Notes: generated by a model from the sequence alone, not told the origin. A stretch of 64,000 nt of DNA from PoT sp049331405 (GCF_049331405.1 NZ_CP186274.1:8866001-8930000), one strand, 5' to 3'; shown: positions 40,744 to 49,957, counted from the stretch's first letter. Numbers and translations: made by a program.

Positions 40744-42993
40744 ATGCCCCAGGAATATATCGAGATCCGTGGCGCCCGAGAGAACAACCTCAAAAACGTC
40801 TCGCTCCGCATCCCCAAGCGCAAAATCACGATCTTCACGGGGGTCTCGGGCTCGGGGAAGTCGTCGATCGTCTTCGACACCATCGCCAACGAGGCCCAGC
40901 GGCTCCTGAACGAGAACTTCAGCCTCTTCGTCCGCAACTTCCTGCCGCGCTATCCGCAGCCCGAGGCCGACGCGATCGAGAACCTGAGCATGGCCATCGT
41001 CGTCGACCAGAAGCGGCTCGGCGGCGGCTCGCACTCGACGGTGGGGACGGTCACGGATATCTATAGCATCTTGCGCAGGCTCTACTGGCGGATCGGCCAG
41101 CCCTTCGCCGGCCCGGTCAACGTCTTCAGCTTCAACGACCCGCAGGGGATGTGCCCCAACTGCAACGGCCTCGGCCGCAAGCTCGACGTGGATCTCAACA
41201 AGTTCCTGGACAAGTCCAAATCCGTCAATGAGGGGGGGATCATCTATCCCGAGTATGCCGTCGACTCCTGGGGCTGGCACCTCCTCATCGATTCCGGCCT
41301 GTTCGACGCGGACAAGAAGCTCTCCAAGTACACGCAGAAGGAGCTCGATCAACTCCTCTACTGCGAGCCGATGAAGGTCAAGACGAAGGTCGGCAGCAAG
41401 GAGATCAACCTGACCTTCCAGGGGATCATCAACAAATTCGAGTCCAAGTACATCAAACGCGACGTCAAGACGATGTCGGAGCGGACCCAGAACTCCGTCG
41501 CCCCGTACCTGACGATGGGCCCTTGCTCGGACTGCAAGGGGGCCCGGCTCAGCCGGGCGGTCCTGGATTGCAAGATCAACGGCCTCAACATCGCCGAACT
41601 AGCCAACATGGAGATCACGGCCTTGATCGCCTTCCTGAAGGCCATCGAGGATCCCATCGCCGGCCCGATCGTCAACACGCTGGTGGAACGCCTGCAACAC
41701 CTCGAGGACATCGGCCTCGAGTACCTCAACCTGAACCGCGAGACCGACACCCTCTCCGGCGGCGAGTCCCAGCGCATCAAGATCGTCAAGCACCTCAGCA
41801 GCAGCCTGATGGACGTGCTCTACGTCTTCGACGAGCCGAGCGTCGGCATGCACCCGCGCGACGTCCACCGGATGAACGAGCTCTTGCAGAAGCTCCGCGA
41901 CAAGGGGAACACGGTGATCGTCGTCGAGCACGACCCCGACGTCATCAAGGTGGCCGACCACGTCGTCGACGTCGGCCCGAAGGCGGGGCGGAACGGGGGC
42001 GAAGTCGTCTTCCAGGGGTCTTATGACGAGTTGCTCGGTGCCGATACGTTGACGGGTCGGCACATGAAGCAAAGCATCGCGCTCAAGCCCGAGTTCCGCA
42101 AGCCGAAGGGGAAGCTCTCGGTCAAGAATGCGACTGTGAACAACCTCAAGGATGTCAGCGTCGACATCCCGACCGGCGTCCTGACCGTCGTGACGGGGGT
42201 GGCCGGGTCGGGCAAGAGCTCGCTCATCAACCAGGCCTTCTTGCAGCAGAACCCCGACGCCATCGTCATCGACCAGTCGGCCGTGGGGGTCTCGAGCCGG
42301 TCGAACCCGGCGACGTACACGGGGATCCTCGACGACGTGCGCAAGGCCTTCGCGACGGCGAACAAGGTCAACGCCTCCCTCTTCAGCTTCAACTCGAAGG
42401 GGGCCTGCGAGACCTGCCAGGGGCTCGGGGTGATCTACACCGACCTCGCCTTCCTGAGCGAGATCAAGACCCCCTGCGAAGTCTGCGGTGGCAAGCGGTT
42501 CAAGGACGAGGTGCTCGCCTACAAGCTCGACGGCAAGTCCATCAGCGACGTCCTCGCGATGAACGTCCAGCAAGCCCTCGAGTTCTTCAAGCTCAAGGAG
42601 GTCGTCCGCAAGCTCAAGGCGATGAGCGACGTCGGGCTCGACTACCTTAGCCTCGGCCAACCCCTCAGCACCCTCTCCGGCGGCGAGTGCCAGCGCATCA
42701 AGCTCGCGACCGAACTGCACAAGAAGGGGAGCGTCTACGTCATGGACGAGCCCACCACCGGCCTCCATATGTCGGACATCGGCCACCTGCTCGGGGTCAT
42801 GAACCGGCTCGTCGACGCGGGCAACTCGGTCGTCGTCATCGAGCACAACCTCCACGTCATCAAGAACGCCGACTGGATCATCGACGTCGGCCCCGAGGGG
42901 GGGAGCAAGGGGGGCACCATCATGTTCGAGGGGACCCCGAAGGACCTGTTGAAGGCCAAGAAGTCGCTCACAAGTCCGTACCTAAGGGATTGA
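40744..42993 (+). CDS. UvrA-like ABC ATPase, short paralogue
   Basis: 749 residues against about 940 for UvrA. Two ABC modules are intact: Walker A GVSGSGKSS and GVAGSGKSS, signatures LSGGESQRI and LSGGECQRI, Walker B YVFDEPSVGMH and YVMDEPTTGLH. Zinc-finger cysteines are kept (CPNCNGLG, CSDCKGARLS, and CETCQGLG with CEVCGGKRF). The shortening falls in the N-terminal insert region that in UvrA binds UvrB. This matches class II UvrA/DrrC-like proteins, linked to drug resistance or auxiliary repair. GGGAGGAG precedes the ATG. It lies 45 bp after the ECF42 gene and may be in its regulon. Confidence 0.92.
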   Translation: MPQEYIEIRGARENNLKNVSLRIPKRKITIFTGVSGSGKSSIVFDTIANEAQRLLNENFSLFVRNFLPRYPQPEADAIENLSMAIVVDQKRLGGGSHSTVGTVTDIYSILRRLYWRIGQPFAGPVNVFSFNDPQGMCPNCNGLGRKLDVDLNKFLDKSKSVNEGGIIYPEYAVDSWGWHLLIDSGLFDADKKLSKYTQKELDQLLYCEPMKVKTKVGSKEINLTFQGIINKFESKYIKRDVKTMSERTQNSVAPYLTMGPCSDCKGARLSRAVLDCKINGLNIAELANMEITALIAFLKAIEDPIAGPIVNTLVERLQHLEDIGLEYLNLNRETDTLSGGESQRIKIVKHLSSSLMDVLYVFDEPSVGMHPRDVHRMNELLQKLRDKGNTVIVVEHDPDVIKVADHVVDVGPKAGRNGGEVVFQGSYDELLGADTLTGRHMKQSIALKPEFRKPKGKLSVKNATVNNLKDVSVDIPTGVLTVVTGVAGSGKSSLINQAFLQQNPDAIVIDQSAVGVSSRSNPATYTGILDDVRKAFATANKVNASLFSFNSKGACETCQGLGVIYTDLAFLSEIKTPCEVCGGKRFKDEVLAYKLDGKSISDVLAMNVQQALEFFKLKEVVRKLKAMSDVGLDYLSLGQPLSTLSGGECQRIKLATELHKKGSVYVMDEPTTGLHMSDIGHLLGVMNRLVDAGNSVVVIEHNLHVIKNADWIIDVGPEGGSKGGTIMFEGTPKDLLKAKKSLTSPYLRD

Positions 42994-43098
42994 GACGGGC
43001 GAACCTGGGGGGCCGGGGCCATCCCGACCCCCGGGCTTGCGGACCTCCCCGAGCCGTCAGAAACGGGAGCTGGGCAAGGCAGGGGGGATCGCCGCTAC

Positions 43099-43127
43099 TT
43101 GCGATCGGCCAAAGAGTTTGCTACGCT
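43099..43127 (+). promoter_or_regulatory. Putative sigma-70 promoter of the his genes
   Basis: TTGCGA, 17 bases, TACGCT: a good match to the housekeeping pattern at correct spacing, 128 bases before the hisS start and after the UvrA-like gene. No leader peptide or attenuator was recognised in the gap. Confidence 0.4.
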
Positions 43128-43254
43128 CGAGGAGGTTGTGGGATCCTCATCCGTTGGAGGCAGGCGGCGTCGCCGCGACGACGCACCAGGGGGGGATCTC
43201 GGGGGCGACCGCGAGCCGGTTGACCTTGACGTTCCAGTAAGGGATAAGCCTGCC

Positions 43255-44637
43255 ATGATCGATCCCCGCGTGGCCAGCGGGCTGCGGGACATTCCCCCTT
43301 CGGTGATGATCCCGCGCGAGCGCATGCTCGCCATCTTCCGCAAGACGTTCGGCTCCTTCGGTTATGTGCCGATCGAGACCCCGCATATCGAGCGTATGGA
43401 AGTCCTCACCGGCAAGGGTGCGGGCTCCGACGAGGTCTTGCGACAGATCTTCGACGTCACCAACAAGGGGGGGACCCCCGGCGAACTTGCGCTGCGGTTT
43501 GACCTCACGGTCCCGCTCGCCCGGTTCGTCGCCAAGCACGTCAACGAGCTGGGCACCCCCTTCAAGCGCTACGCCATCGGCAGCGTCTTCCGGGGCGAAC
43601 GGCCGGCGAAGGGGCGGTTCCGCGAGTTCGTCCAGTGCGACTTCGACACGGTCGGGACCGAGAGCCCCCTGGCCGACGCCGAGACCGCCCAGGTCATCCA
43701 CGACGCCCTCTCCGCCGCGGGCATCCCCGCGTTCACGATCACGCTCAACAATCGCAAGATCCTGGATGCGTTGCTCGACAGCCTCGGCCTTTCTGACCGC
43801 ACCAGCGCCGTGCTCCGGTCGCTCGACAAGCTCGCCAAGATCGGCCGCGAGAAGGTCATCGACGAGTTGCAGCAAGGGGAGGCCGCCACGGCCGACGCCC
43901 CCGAGCGCGGGGCGAGGCTGACGCAGGAGCAGGCCGAGAAGGTGCTCGCCTTCGTCGAGGCCGGGCGCGGCAAGGCCGAGGTCCTGGATCATGCCGAGTC
44001 GATCCTCGGGACCCACCCCAAGGCCGTCGAGGGGATCGCGAACCTCCGGCAGATCTTCGAGCTGCTCGCCGCGTCGGGCACCTCGCTGGACCGGCTGGCC
44101 ATCGACCTCGGCCTGGCCCGGGGGCTCGACTACTACACGGGGGTCGTCTTCGAGACGACCGTCGACGGCTGGGAGAAGTTCGGCAGCATCGCCTCGGGGG
44201 GCCGCTACGACAACCTCGCGAGCCTCTTCACCGAGCGCAGGCTGCCGGGCGTGGGGGCCTCGATCGGGCTCGACCGGCTCCTCGCTTTGCTGGAAGAGGC
44301 GAAGTGGCTCAAGGGGACGTCGACGACGGCCCCCGTGCTCGTCGCGAACTTCCCGGGGGTCGACCCGACCGTGCCGGTGAACCTGGCCGGGCGGCTCCGT
44401 GTCGCAGGGATCGGGGCCGAGGTCTTCCCCGAGCCGCTCCAGATCGGCAAGCAGATGGGCTACGGCTCGAACCGGGGGCACAAGTTTGCGGTGATCGTCG
44501 GCCCCGACGAGCGGGCGAGCGAGGTGTTCAACCTCCGCGACCTCGCCACCCGCCAGGAACGAAAAGGCATCCCGCTCAGCAACCTGGAGACCACGGTGCG
44601 CGAAGCACTCAGCGCGATCGAAGGGGCGGGTGCATGA
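43255..44637 (+). CDS. hisS: Histidyl-tRNA synthetase
   Basis: 460 residues, class II synthetase. Motif 1 lies in the N-terminal part, and motif 2 is FRGERPAKGRFREFVQCDFD. The histidine-binding signature is ARGLDYYTGVVFE, with GGRYDNLAS and motif 3 GVGASIGLDRLLALL. The C-terminal HGTP anticodon-binding domain covers about 370-455 (QIGKQMGYGSNRGHKFAVIVG). All catalytic signatures are intact, so it should charge tRNA-His. AAGGGAT precedes the ATG. Its stop overlaps the next start by ATGA, beginning a tightly coupled three-gene operon. Confidence 0.95.
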   Translation: MIDPRVASGLRDIPPSVMIPRERMLAIFRKTFGSFGYVPIETPHIERMEVLTGKGAGSDEVLRQIFDVTNKGGTPGELALRFDLTVPLARFVAKHVNELGTPFKRYAIGSVFRGERPAKGRFREFVQCDFDTVGTESPLADAETAQVIHDALSAAGIPAFTITLNNRKILDALLDSLGLSDRTSAVLRSLDKLAKIGREKVIDELQQGEAATADAPERGARLTQEQAEKVLAFVEAGRGKAEVLDHAESILGTHPKAVEGIANLRQIFELLAASGTSLDRLAIDLGLARGLDYYTGVVFETTVDGWEKFGSIASGGRYDNLASLFTERRLPGVGASIGLDRLLALLEEAKWLKGTSTTAPVLVANFPGVDPTVPVNLAGRLRVAGIGAEVFPEPLQIGKQMGYGSNRGHKFAVIVGPDERASEVFNLRDLATRQERKGIPLSNLETTVREALSAIEGAGA

Positions 44638-46181
44638 ACGCCGCCTCGACGACCGAACCCAACGCCATCGCCGAGAGCCCGGTCGACACCGTCCGCGGCA
44701 CGCGCGACTGGCTCCCGGGCGACTACGCCCGACTCGCCCAGCTCGAGGCCCTGCTGCTCGACCGCTTCGCCAGGGCCGGCTATCAACAGATCCGCACGCC
44801 GGTGCTCGAGTTCACCGAGCTGCACGAGCGCAAGAGCGGCGCGGGCATCGTCTCCAAGCTCTTCGAGCTCTCCGGCTCGGGGCAAGGGGGTGTCTGCCTC
44901 CGCCCCGAACTGACCGCCGGCATCGTCCGGGCCTACACGGCTTCGGCCGAGACCCCGGAACTCCCCTGGCGCGTCAGCCACGCCGGGCCCGTCTTCCGCT
45001 ACGAGACCCCGCGCCCGGACCGCTATCGCGAGTTCCAGCAGGTCGGCGTCGAGCGGCTGGGCGACTCGGGCCCACTCGCCGACGGCGAGGTCATCTGGCT
45101 GGCCGACTGGGCCCTGTCCGAAGCCGGTATTAAAGGCGCGACCATCCGGATCGGCCATGTCGGCCTGATCCTCGAGATGCTCGAACGCTCTGGCCTGCCG
45201 GCCCCCCTGGCATCGGCCCTGATCGAGCGGCTCAGCGAGGCCGCCGCCGAAGGGCGAGACACCCGCGCGATCGAGTCGGGCCTCGAGCAGCTCTCCGGCT
45301 GGCTCCAGGCCTCCGAGACCGGGGACCTGGAAATCCCCCAATCCGTCGACCGGGCCGACGACGCCGGGATCGATAGGCTCTTCCGCACGCTCGTGCCGGT
45401 GGTGACGGGCCGACGTTCGGGGCACGAGGTCGTCCGCAGGCTCCGCCGCAAGTGGGACCTCGGCCACGGGCTGGTCGACGCCCTCGAACGGGTCCGGACC
45501 CGCGTCCACAACCTCGCCGACCTCAAGGGCAAGCCCCCCGAGATCCTCGGCAAGCTGCACGCCGAGTACGGCGAGAGCGCCCCCGACTCGGTGGCCGCGC
45601 TCGACGACCTCGTCAAGTCGCTGCAAGCCTACGGCGTCCCGCTCGACCGCGTGGAGCTGGACCTGGGCTTCGGCCGGGGGATCGGGTTCTACTCGCGGAT
45701 GGTCTTCGAGCTGATCGTGCCGACACCGCAAGGCCCGATGGAAGTCTGCGGCGGAGGGCGATACGACGGCCTCGCCCGCGTCCTCGGCAGCGATCGGGAC
45801 GACCGGGGCGTCGGCTTCGCCTTCGGCATGGAGCGGCTCTGGCAGGTGCTCCAGTCGAAGCAGGTGGCCGGCCAGGCGCAGGAGCCCGACGGGTTCCTCC
45901 TCGCCTCCGCAAGCCCCGCGGCGATCCCGCACGCGACCCGACTTGCGACGTACCTGAGGAATCACGGTGCCCGAGTCATCGTCGAGGCCGGCCTGGATGG
46001 AGCCAGGGCCGAGGCCCGCGCGAACTCCCTGAGAATCAACCGGCTCGTCGTCGTCAGCGAGTCCGCCGACGACGAGATGGGCTCGCTCGTCCTTCATGAT
46101 CTGGCGCGACGTTCCCAGAACAAGACCGTCGCCTATGGACTCCGGGAGCTCATCCGCGAGGAAGCCGAGGCACGCCGATGA
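44634..46181 (+). CDS. HisRS-like paralogue, possible HisZ regulatory subunit
   Basis: 515 residues. The class II core is recognisable: RGTRDWLPGDYARLAQLEAL, VFRYETPRPDRYREFQQVGVE (motif 2), and CGGGRYDGLARVLG with GVGFAFGMERLW (motif 3). The histidine A motif is degraded: RGIGFYSRMVFEL in place of RGLxYYTGxxFE. An anticodon-domain-like C-terminus follows (about 430-515), which most HisZ proteins lack. Its place between hisS and hisG suggests the ATP-phosphoribosyltransferase regulatory role of HisZ. A second synthetase or other HisRS paralogue cannot be excluded. It overlaps both neighbours by ATGA. Confidence 0.82.
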   Translation: MNAASTTEPNAIAESPVDTVRGTRDWLPGDYARLAQLEALLLDRFARAGYQQIRTPVLEFTELHERKSGAGIVSKLFELSGSGQGGVCLRPELTAGIVRAYTASAETPELPWRVSHAGPVFRYETPRPDRYREFQQVGVERLGDSGPLADGEVIWLADWALSEAGIKGATIRIGHVGLILEMLERSGLPAPLASALIERLSEAAAEGRDTRAIESGLEQLSGWLQASETGDLEIPQSVDRADDAGIDRLFRTLVPVVTGRRSGHEVVRRLRRKWDLGHGLVDALERVRTRVHNLADLKGKPPEILGKLHAEYGESAPDSVAALDDLVKSLQAYGVPLDRVELDLGFGRGIGFYSRMVFELIVPTPQGPMEVCGGGRYDGLARVLGSDRDDRGVGFAFGMERLWQVLQSKQVAGQAQEPDGFLLASASPAAIPHATRLATYLRNHGARVIVEAGLDGARAEARANSLRINRLVVVSESADDEMGSLVLHDLARRSQNKTVAYGLRELIREEAEARR

Positions 46182-47215
46182 GCAGCACCAGCACGACCAA
46201 GATCGACCCGATCCGCCTGGCCGTCCCCTCCAAGGGGCACCTGTACGAGGGGATCGTCGAGATCCTCAAGACGGCCGGCTACAAGGTCCGACGCGCCAGC
46301 GATCGCCAATACGAGGCGATCATCTCGGGCCATCCCCGGTTCCACGTCGTCTTCATGCGGCCGACGGACATCGTGACGCAGGTCGAGGAAGGGCGCTGCC
46401 ACCTCGGCGTGACGGGCATGGATCTGTACGCCGAGCGGGCCCACGAGGCCGAGAGCTCGGTGGTGGTGACCCCCGACCTCGGCTACGGCGGCTGCCGGCT
46501 CGTGGTGGCGGTCCCCGAGAGCTGGATCGACGTCAACCACGTCATCGACCTCGTCGACCTGACGGCCGAGTTCAAGGCCGCGGGCAAGACCTTCCGGGTC
46601 TCGACCAAGTACCCGGCCCTCACGCGCACGTATTTCCGCAAGTGGGGCATCTATTACTATCAGTTGATCGACTCCGACGGGGCGCTCGAGCTGCACCCGA
46701 GCCTCGGGATCGCCGACGTCATCGTCGACCTCACGAGTTCGGGCACGACCCTGAAGGACAACCGCCTCCGCGAGATCGAGGCGGGCACGGTCCTCGACTC
46801 CGCCTCCTGCCTGATCGGCCACGCCCCGAGCCTCGCGGCTTTGGCCGAAGAAGGGGTGACGGGGCCTTTGGCGCTCCTCCTCGATGCGATGGACGGCGTC
46901 CGGGCCTCCGAGGGCTGGCTCCACCTCGAAGTCGTCGGCAACCCCGCCGCCCCCGGCGACGGCACCGCCGCGGCCGTCGCGGCCTACTTGCGTGATCAAG
47001 GTGCCCAGCACATCGCCCGCGGCGACGTCTGGGACGCCCAGGACGCCCCCGGCTGGCGTGTCACCGCCCTCGTCGCCGCCAAGAAGCTGACGGCCTGCCA
47101 GCGTCATCTTTTCACCCTCGGCGCCAGCCGGATCGTCGGCCTCCCCACCCGCTTCGTCTTCGGCCGCGACAGCCACTCCACCTTCGACACCCTCCGCGCC
47201 CAGCTCAAGGTCTGA
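46178..47215 (+). CDS. hisG: ATP phosphoribosyltransferase
   Basis: 345 residues. It catalyses the first step of histidine biosynthesis, ATP + PRPP to phosphoribosyl-ATP. Signatures are IRLAVPSKGHLYEGIVEIL, VEEGRCHLGVTGMDLYAE, the YGGCRLVVAVPE block, RVSTKYPALTRTYF, and the PRPP loop IADVIVDLTSSGTTLKDNRL. Beyond about residue 230 a C-terminal part (WRVTALVAAKKLTACQRHLF, then LGASRIVGLPTRFV) resembles the ACT-like regulatory domain of long-form HisG. The long form normally works without HisZ, yet a HisRS-like gene precedes it. It starts inside the upstream stop codon (ATGA) and ends the operon. Confidence 0.93.
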   Translation: MSSTSTTKIDPIRLAVPSKGHLYEGIVEILKTAGYKVRRASDRQYEAIISGHPRFHVVFMRPTDIVTQVEEGRCHLGVTGMDLYAERAHEAESSVVVTPDLGYGGCRLVVAVPESWIDVNHVIDLVDLTAEFKAAGKTFRVSTKYPALTRTYFRKWGIYYYQLIDSDGALELHPSLGIADVIVDLTSSGTTLKDNRLREIEAGTVLDSASCLIGHAPSLAALAEEGVTGPLALLLDAMDGVRASEGWLHLEVVGNPAAPGDGTAAAVAAYLRDQGAQHIARGDVWDAQDAPGWRVTALVAAKKLTACQRHLFTLGASRIVGLPTRFVFGRDSHSTFDTLRAQLKV

Positions 47216-47246
47216 GCCGCCGGTTGGAGCTGTGTTCGTAAATATC

Positions 47247-47283
47247 AAGGGGAGGGCCGACACACGGTGTCGGCCCTCCCTTT
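47247..47283 (+). terminator. Intrinsic terminator of the his operon
   Basis: A stem of about 17 bp, AAGGGGAGGGCCGACAC against GTGTCGGCCCTCCCTTT, with a 3-base loop and a T-tract, 31 bp after hisG. Confidence 0.95.
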
Positions 47284-47360
47284 TGCTTTTCCATGCCGAT
47301 CTATGGCGATCGGAAACCCAATCGGCCTTCCCCCAACCTCGGCCGATTCATGATATTTAT

Positions 47361-47405
47361 GGGTGGCCCGGATTGGCACAACCTTGGTTGCGAAGCGACA
47401 CGAGG
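47361..47405 (+). repeat. Dispersed double-hairpin repeat, divergent copy
   Basis: Begins GGGTGGCCCGGATTGGCACA and continues to GCGAAGCGACACGAGG. The first hairpin is weakened by substitutions relative to 47521. Confidence 0.7.
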
Positions 47406-47520
47406 TTTTCCGCCCGATCGCTCGGCCGAAACGCGAGGCCTTCTGCGGTTTTCCCGGCCATCTCCAAGGGCCCGGGAACGACGAGAGCCCGTCCAAACAG
47501 CCTGATCGAGGCAATGGATT

Positions 47521-47566
47521 GGGTGGCCGCGATTGGAACAATCGGGGTCGCGAAGCGACAAGAGGC
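47521..47566 (+). repeat. Dispersed double-hairpin repeat, forward copy
   Basis: GGGTGGCCGCGATTGGAACA, then ATCGGGGTCGCGAAGCGACA and AGAGGC: identical over 46 bases to the copy at 56162. It continues with GCAATCCGCCTCGGCCGA, as after 21799. Confidence 0.85.
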
Positions 47567-47775
47567 ACGACGCAATCCGCCTCGGCCGATTCGCGGAGGC
47601 CTGAATTCCTATCCCTAGCGACATACCGAGCCCGCTATGCGGAGAGACACAGTTTGTCTCATCCCCAGGGCTGCGCAGCAGCCGAAAGACTGCCGGCAGA
47701 CCCACGATCGCCCGTCTCGCCCGGCCGAATCAATCGCAGATGGTCCCTGGTGTCGGCCGGGCCTTTTTGCATTCG

Positions 47776-47821
47776 GCCTCTCGTCGCTGCGCGACCCCGA
47801 TTGTCCCAATCGCGGCCACCC
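47776..47821 (-). repeat. Dispersed double-hairpin repeat, inverted copy
   Basis: The reverse complement reads GGGTGGCCGCGATTGGGACA, then ATCGGGGTCGCGCAGCGACG and AGAGGC. It is preceded on the plus strand by GGCCGGGCCTTTTTGCATTC, the complement of the extended conserved segment. It pairs with 47521 as an inverted unit of about 300 bp. Confidence 0.85.
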
Positions 47822-48166
47822 TTGAACATGGAGTTACCTTGCCATATGAGCGGTTGACGCCTCTTCTCGTCCGGGGCAAATCGCGGGCGAACTCCCGTCG
47901 CGGCGTGACCCCGTATATGCCAGTTAAGGAGCATCCTGAAAGGACAAAAAAGGCCGAACGAACCGTGGGTGACATGCCCTGGCGTTATGATGGCGGCTGT
48001 CCCATCAGGTGCCAGCATTATCGCGAGATGCGAGACATGCCCGTGTCCCATCAGCGCCAGGACCCTGGCGACGGAGCCTCTCTCATCATAATAACGCCGA
48101 TGGGTCGAGGCTCCGAGCCTTCATCAGATCGACCCAGCCAAGGTGATTGAGATGGGAGCGGGTGAC

Positions 48167-48382
48167 ATGCCCAAGTACTCGCGGATTTCGAGATCGATTC
48201 CATGGCTGGTGGCGACCCTGGCGTTGCTGGCCGTCGGCGCCGGGCCTGACTCGATCGTCGCGGATTTTGATAAGGCCGTGGCCCGATTGAAGAATCGTGG
48301 CTCGAGCATCGCCGGGACCGCCAAGCCGCCGAGGATCGGCCTGGAGGAATTCCCCCTCGAAAAAAGATCAGTCCATGCTTGA
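48167..48382 (+). CDS. Putative small exported protein, 71 aa
   Basis: 71 residues from an ATG preceded by GGGAGCGGGTG. The N-terminus has a basic start and a hydrophobic helix (IPWLVATLALLAVGAGP) consistent with a signal peptide or single membrane segment. The remainder is polar (DFDKAVARLKNRGSS) and ends ...RSVHA. No homologue is recognised. It lies alone between repeat-bearing DNA and a DUF1559 gene. It may be real or a chance frame. Confidence 0.35.
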   Translation: MPKYSRISRSIPWLVATLALLAVGAGPDSIVADFDKAVARLKNRGSSIAGTAKPPRIGLEEFPLEKRSVHA

Positions 48383-48904
48383 CACGGCCCATGGCGAGAG
48401 CGTTTAATCGTGATCGTTGAGACTGAATCTCAGTCTCGACAAAATCTCAGGCATCAATGCGGCTGGTCCCCCCATTGATGCAGATGAGGCATTCCCCGGG
48501 ACCGTTCCATGGCGCCGTCAGCGAGTCTATTGGCGATCGAATCGGCCGGAGGGGCCGGGCGTGGACACGGCGAAGGCGCCGGGAGACGCTCGAGGCCTCG
48601 ACGGGTCCGGGGTGGGAGGCTTTTCCACCCTCGATCGTTGGCCACCACGGCCAGGGCGCACATCTCAACGCGATGAAATGAGCAGCGTTTCGATCGGCAT
48701 GACGCCCGATCTGAGACGCCGTCGCATTAACTCCTGTTCGCTGCCATCCCCGGGAAGCGTCCGAAGCGGGGCGTGTTGGCTCGACAGCGAGTGGGGCGTG
48801 CATCGCCGACGTGGTCGGCCCGATAGGCAAACATCCTCGACCGCCGTGCCGGTCACCTCTACCACCCCGCCTGGCGTTATCAATCGAACCGAGGTCTTGT
48901 ACCG
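48383..48904. other. Intergenic region upstream of the DUF1559 operon
   Basis: About 520 bases. The DUF1559 promoter should lie here; no convincing -35/-10 pair, hairpin or small gene was recognised. Confidence 0.4.
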
Positions 48905-49957
48905 ATGTCCACTCGCAGAAGTCGCGGCTTCACCCTGATCGAACTCCTGGTGGTGATCGCCATCATCGCCGTCCTGATCTCGCTGCTGCTCCCGGCCGTC
49001 CAGGCCGCCCGCGAGGCCGCCCGACGCGCCCAGTGCACGAACAACATGAAGCAGCTCGGAGTGGCCCTGCACAATTACGAGAGCTCCAGCGGCATCTTCC
49101 CCGCCGCCTGGCACGGCAGCATCGGCCACGTCTACGGCAACTTCACGGGCTTCGCCTCGATCCTGCCGCAGCTTGAGCAGAACAACATCTTCAACGCCTT
49201 CAACTTCAACGCCTCGGTGAACGCGGGCCCCCCCAATGGCACGTACTACGGCTGGTCGCTCGCGGCGCAGTCGACCGCCCACGCGACGCTGATCAGCACC
49301 TTCCTCTGCCCGTCGAACCGGGCGCAGGGGCAGTTCGGCATGACCAGCTCGGGCTGGACGATCAACACGGCGGCCGTCACCGACTACATCTTCAACGGCG
49401 GCGCCGACAACTTCGTCTCGACGCCGTTCCTGAACTCGGGCAGCCGCGGCTTCGCGGGCATCGACAACTTCGTCCGGCTCGCCGAGGTGACCGACGGCCT
49501 CTCGCAGACCTTCGCGATGGGCGAGGGGATCGGCGGCAACGACGGCAACCCGTTCATCGCCGTGGGCTTCGGCGCCAACCGCGTCTGCACCCGCCGCGAC
49601 CAGTACGCCGACGCGAAGAACTATGACAACTTCGCCTTCATGGCCTACGGCCGCCGACGCAACTGGAACACCGACTACATCGTCGGCGGGATCATCGGCA
49701 AGACGACCGACCGCCTCGGGAACTTCTACAAGCTGAACGACTGCGGCTACGCCTCGTCGACCGACTACTTCTCCGGCCCGGCCACCGCGGACAACGGCCA
49801 GACCCTGCCGAACTTCCGCGGCCGTCACCCCGGCGGCGTGAACTTCCTCTTCGGCGACGGCTCCGTCCGGTTCATCAAGAACTCGATCAACCCGCAGGCC
49901 TACATGGCCCTGTCGACGATCGCCGGCGGCGAAGTCACCTCGTCCGACCAGTATTGA
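48905..49957 (+). CDS. DUF1559 protein with canonical prepilin-type N-terminus
   Basis: 350 residues starting MSTRRSRGFTLIELL with the full pilin-like helix and SLLLPAVQAAREAARRAQ. The globular part ends with H-x9-DG as HPGGVNFLFGDGSVRFI, and the C-terminus GGEVTSSDQY is the family's usual end. Prepilin peptidase cleavage and surface assembly are expected. It is the first gene of a four-gene unit with two small lipoproteins and a DUF4198/kelch protein, which suggests these work together at the cell envelope. Confidence 0.93.
   Translation: MSTRRSRGFTLIELLVVIAIIAVLISLLLPAVQAAREAARRAQCTNNMKQLGVALHNYESSSGIFPAAWHGSIGHVYGNFTGFASILPQLEQNNIFNAFNFNASVNAGPPNGTYYGWSLAAQSTAHATLISTFLCPSNRAQGQFGMTSSGWTINTAAVTDYIFNGGADNFVSTPFLNSGSRGFAGIDNFVRLAEVTDGLSQTFAMGEGIGGNDGNPFIAVGFGANRVCTRRDQYADAKNYDNFAFMAYGRRRNWNTDYIVGGIIGKTTDRLGNFYKLNDCGYASSTDYFSGPATADNGQTLPNFRGRHPGGVNFLFGDGSVRFIKNSINPQAYMALSTIAGGEVTSSDQY

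Larger units (their letters stand above)
47284..48166. other. Intergenic region carrying three dispersed repeats
   Basis: About 880 bases with no gene. It holds forward repeats at 47361-47405 and 47521-47566 and an inverted one at 47776-47821, listed separately. Frames that read ...VAKRQEA... or its antisense here are translations of the repeat, not proteins. Confidence 0.6.

Noticed and set aside
39418..41352. Minus-strand 644-codon frame opposite the ECF42 and UvrA-like genes
   Set aside because: A shadow of two intact genes with clear motifs; no ribosome site or homology.
45023..45616. Possible second gene antisense to the HisRS-like paralogue
   Set aside because: A shadow frame; the sense gene has class II synthetase motifs throughout.
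47500..47618. Frames containing the peptide GVAKRQEA at 47.5, 21.8 and 56.2 kb
   Set aside because: The peptide is the translation of the dispersed repeat (GGGTCGCGAAGCGACAAGAG); the frames differ outside it and have no start signals.
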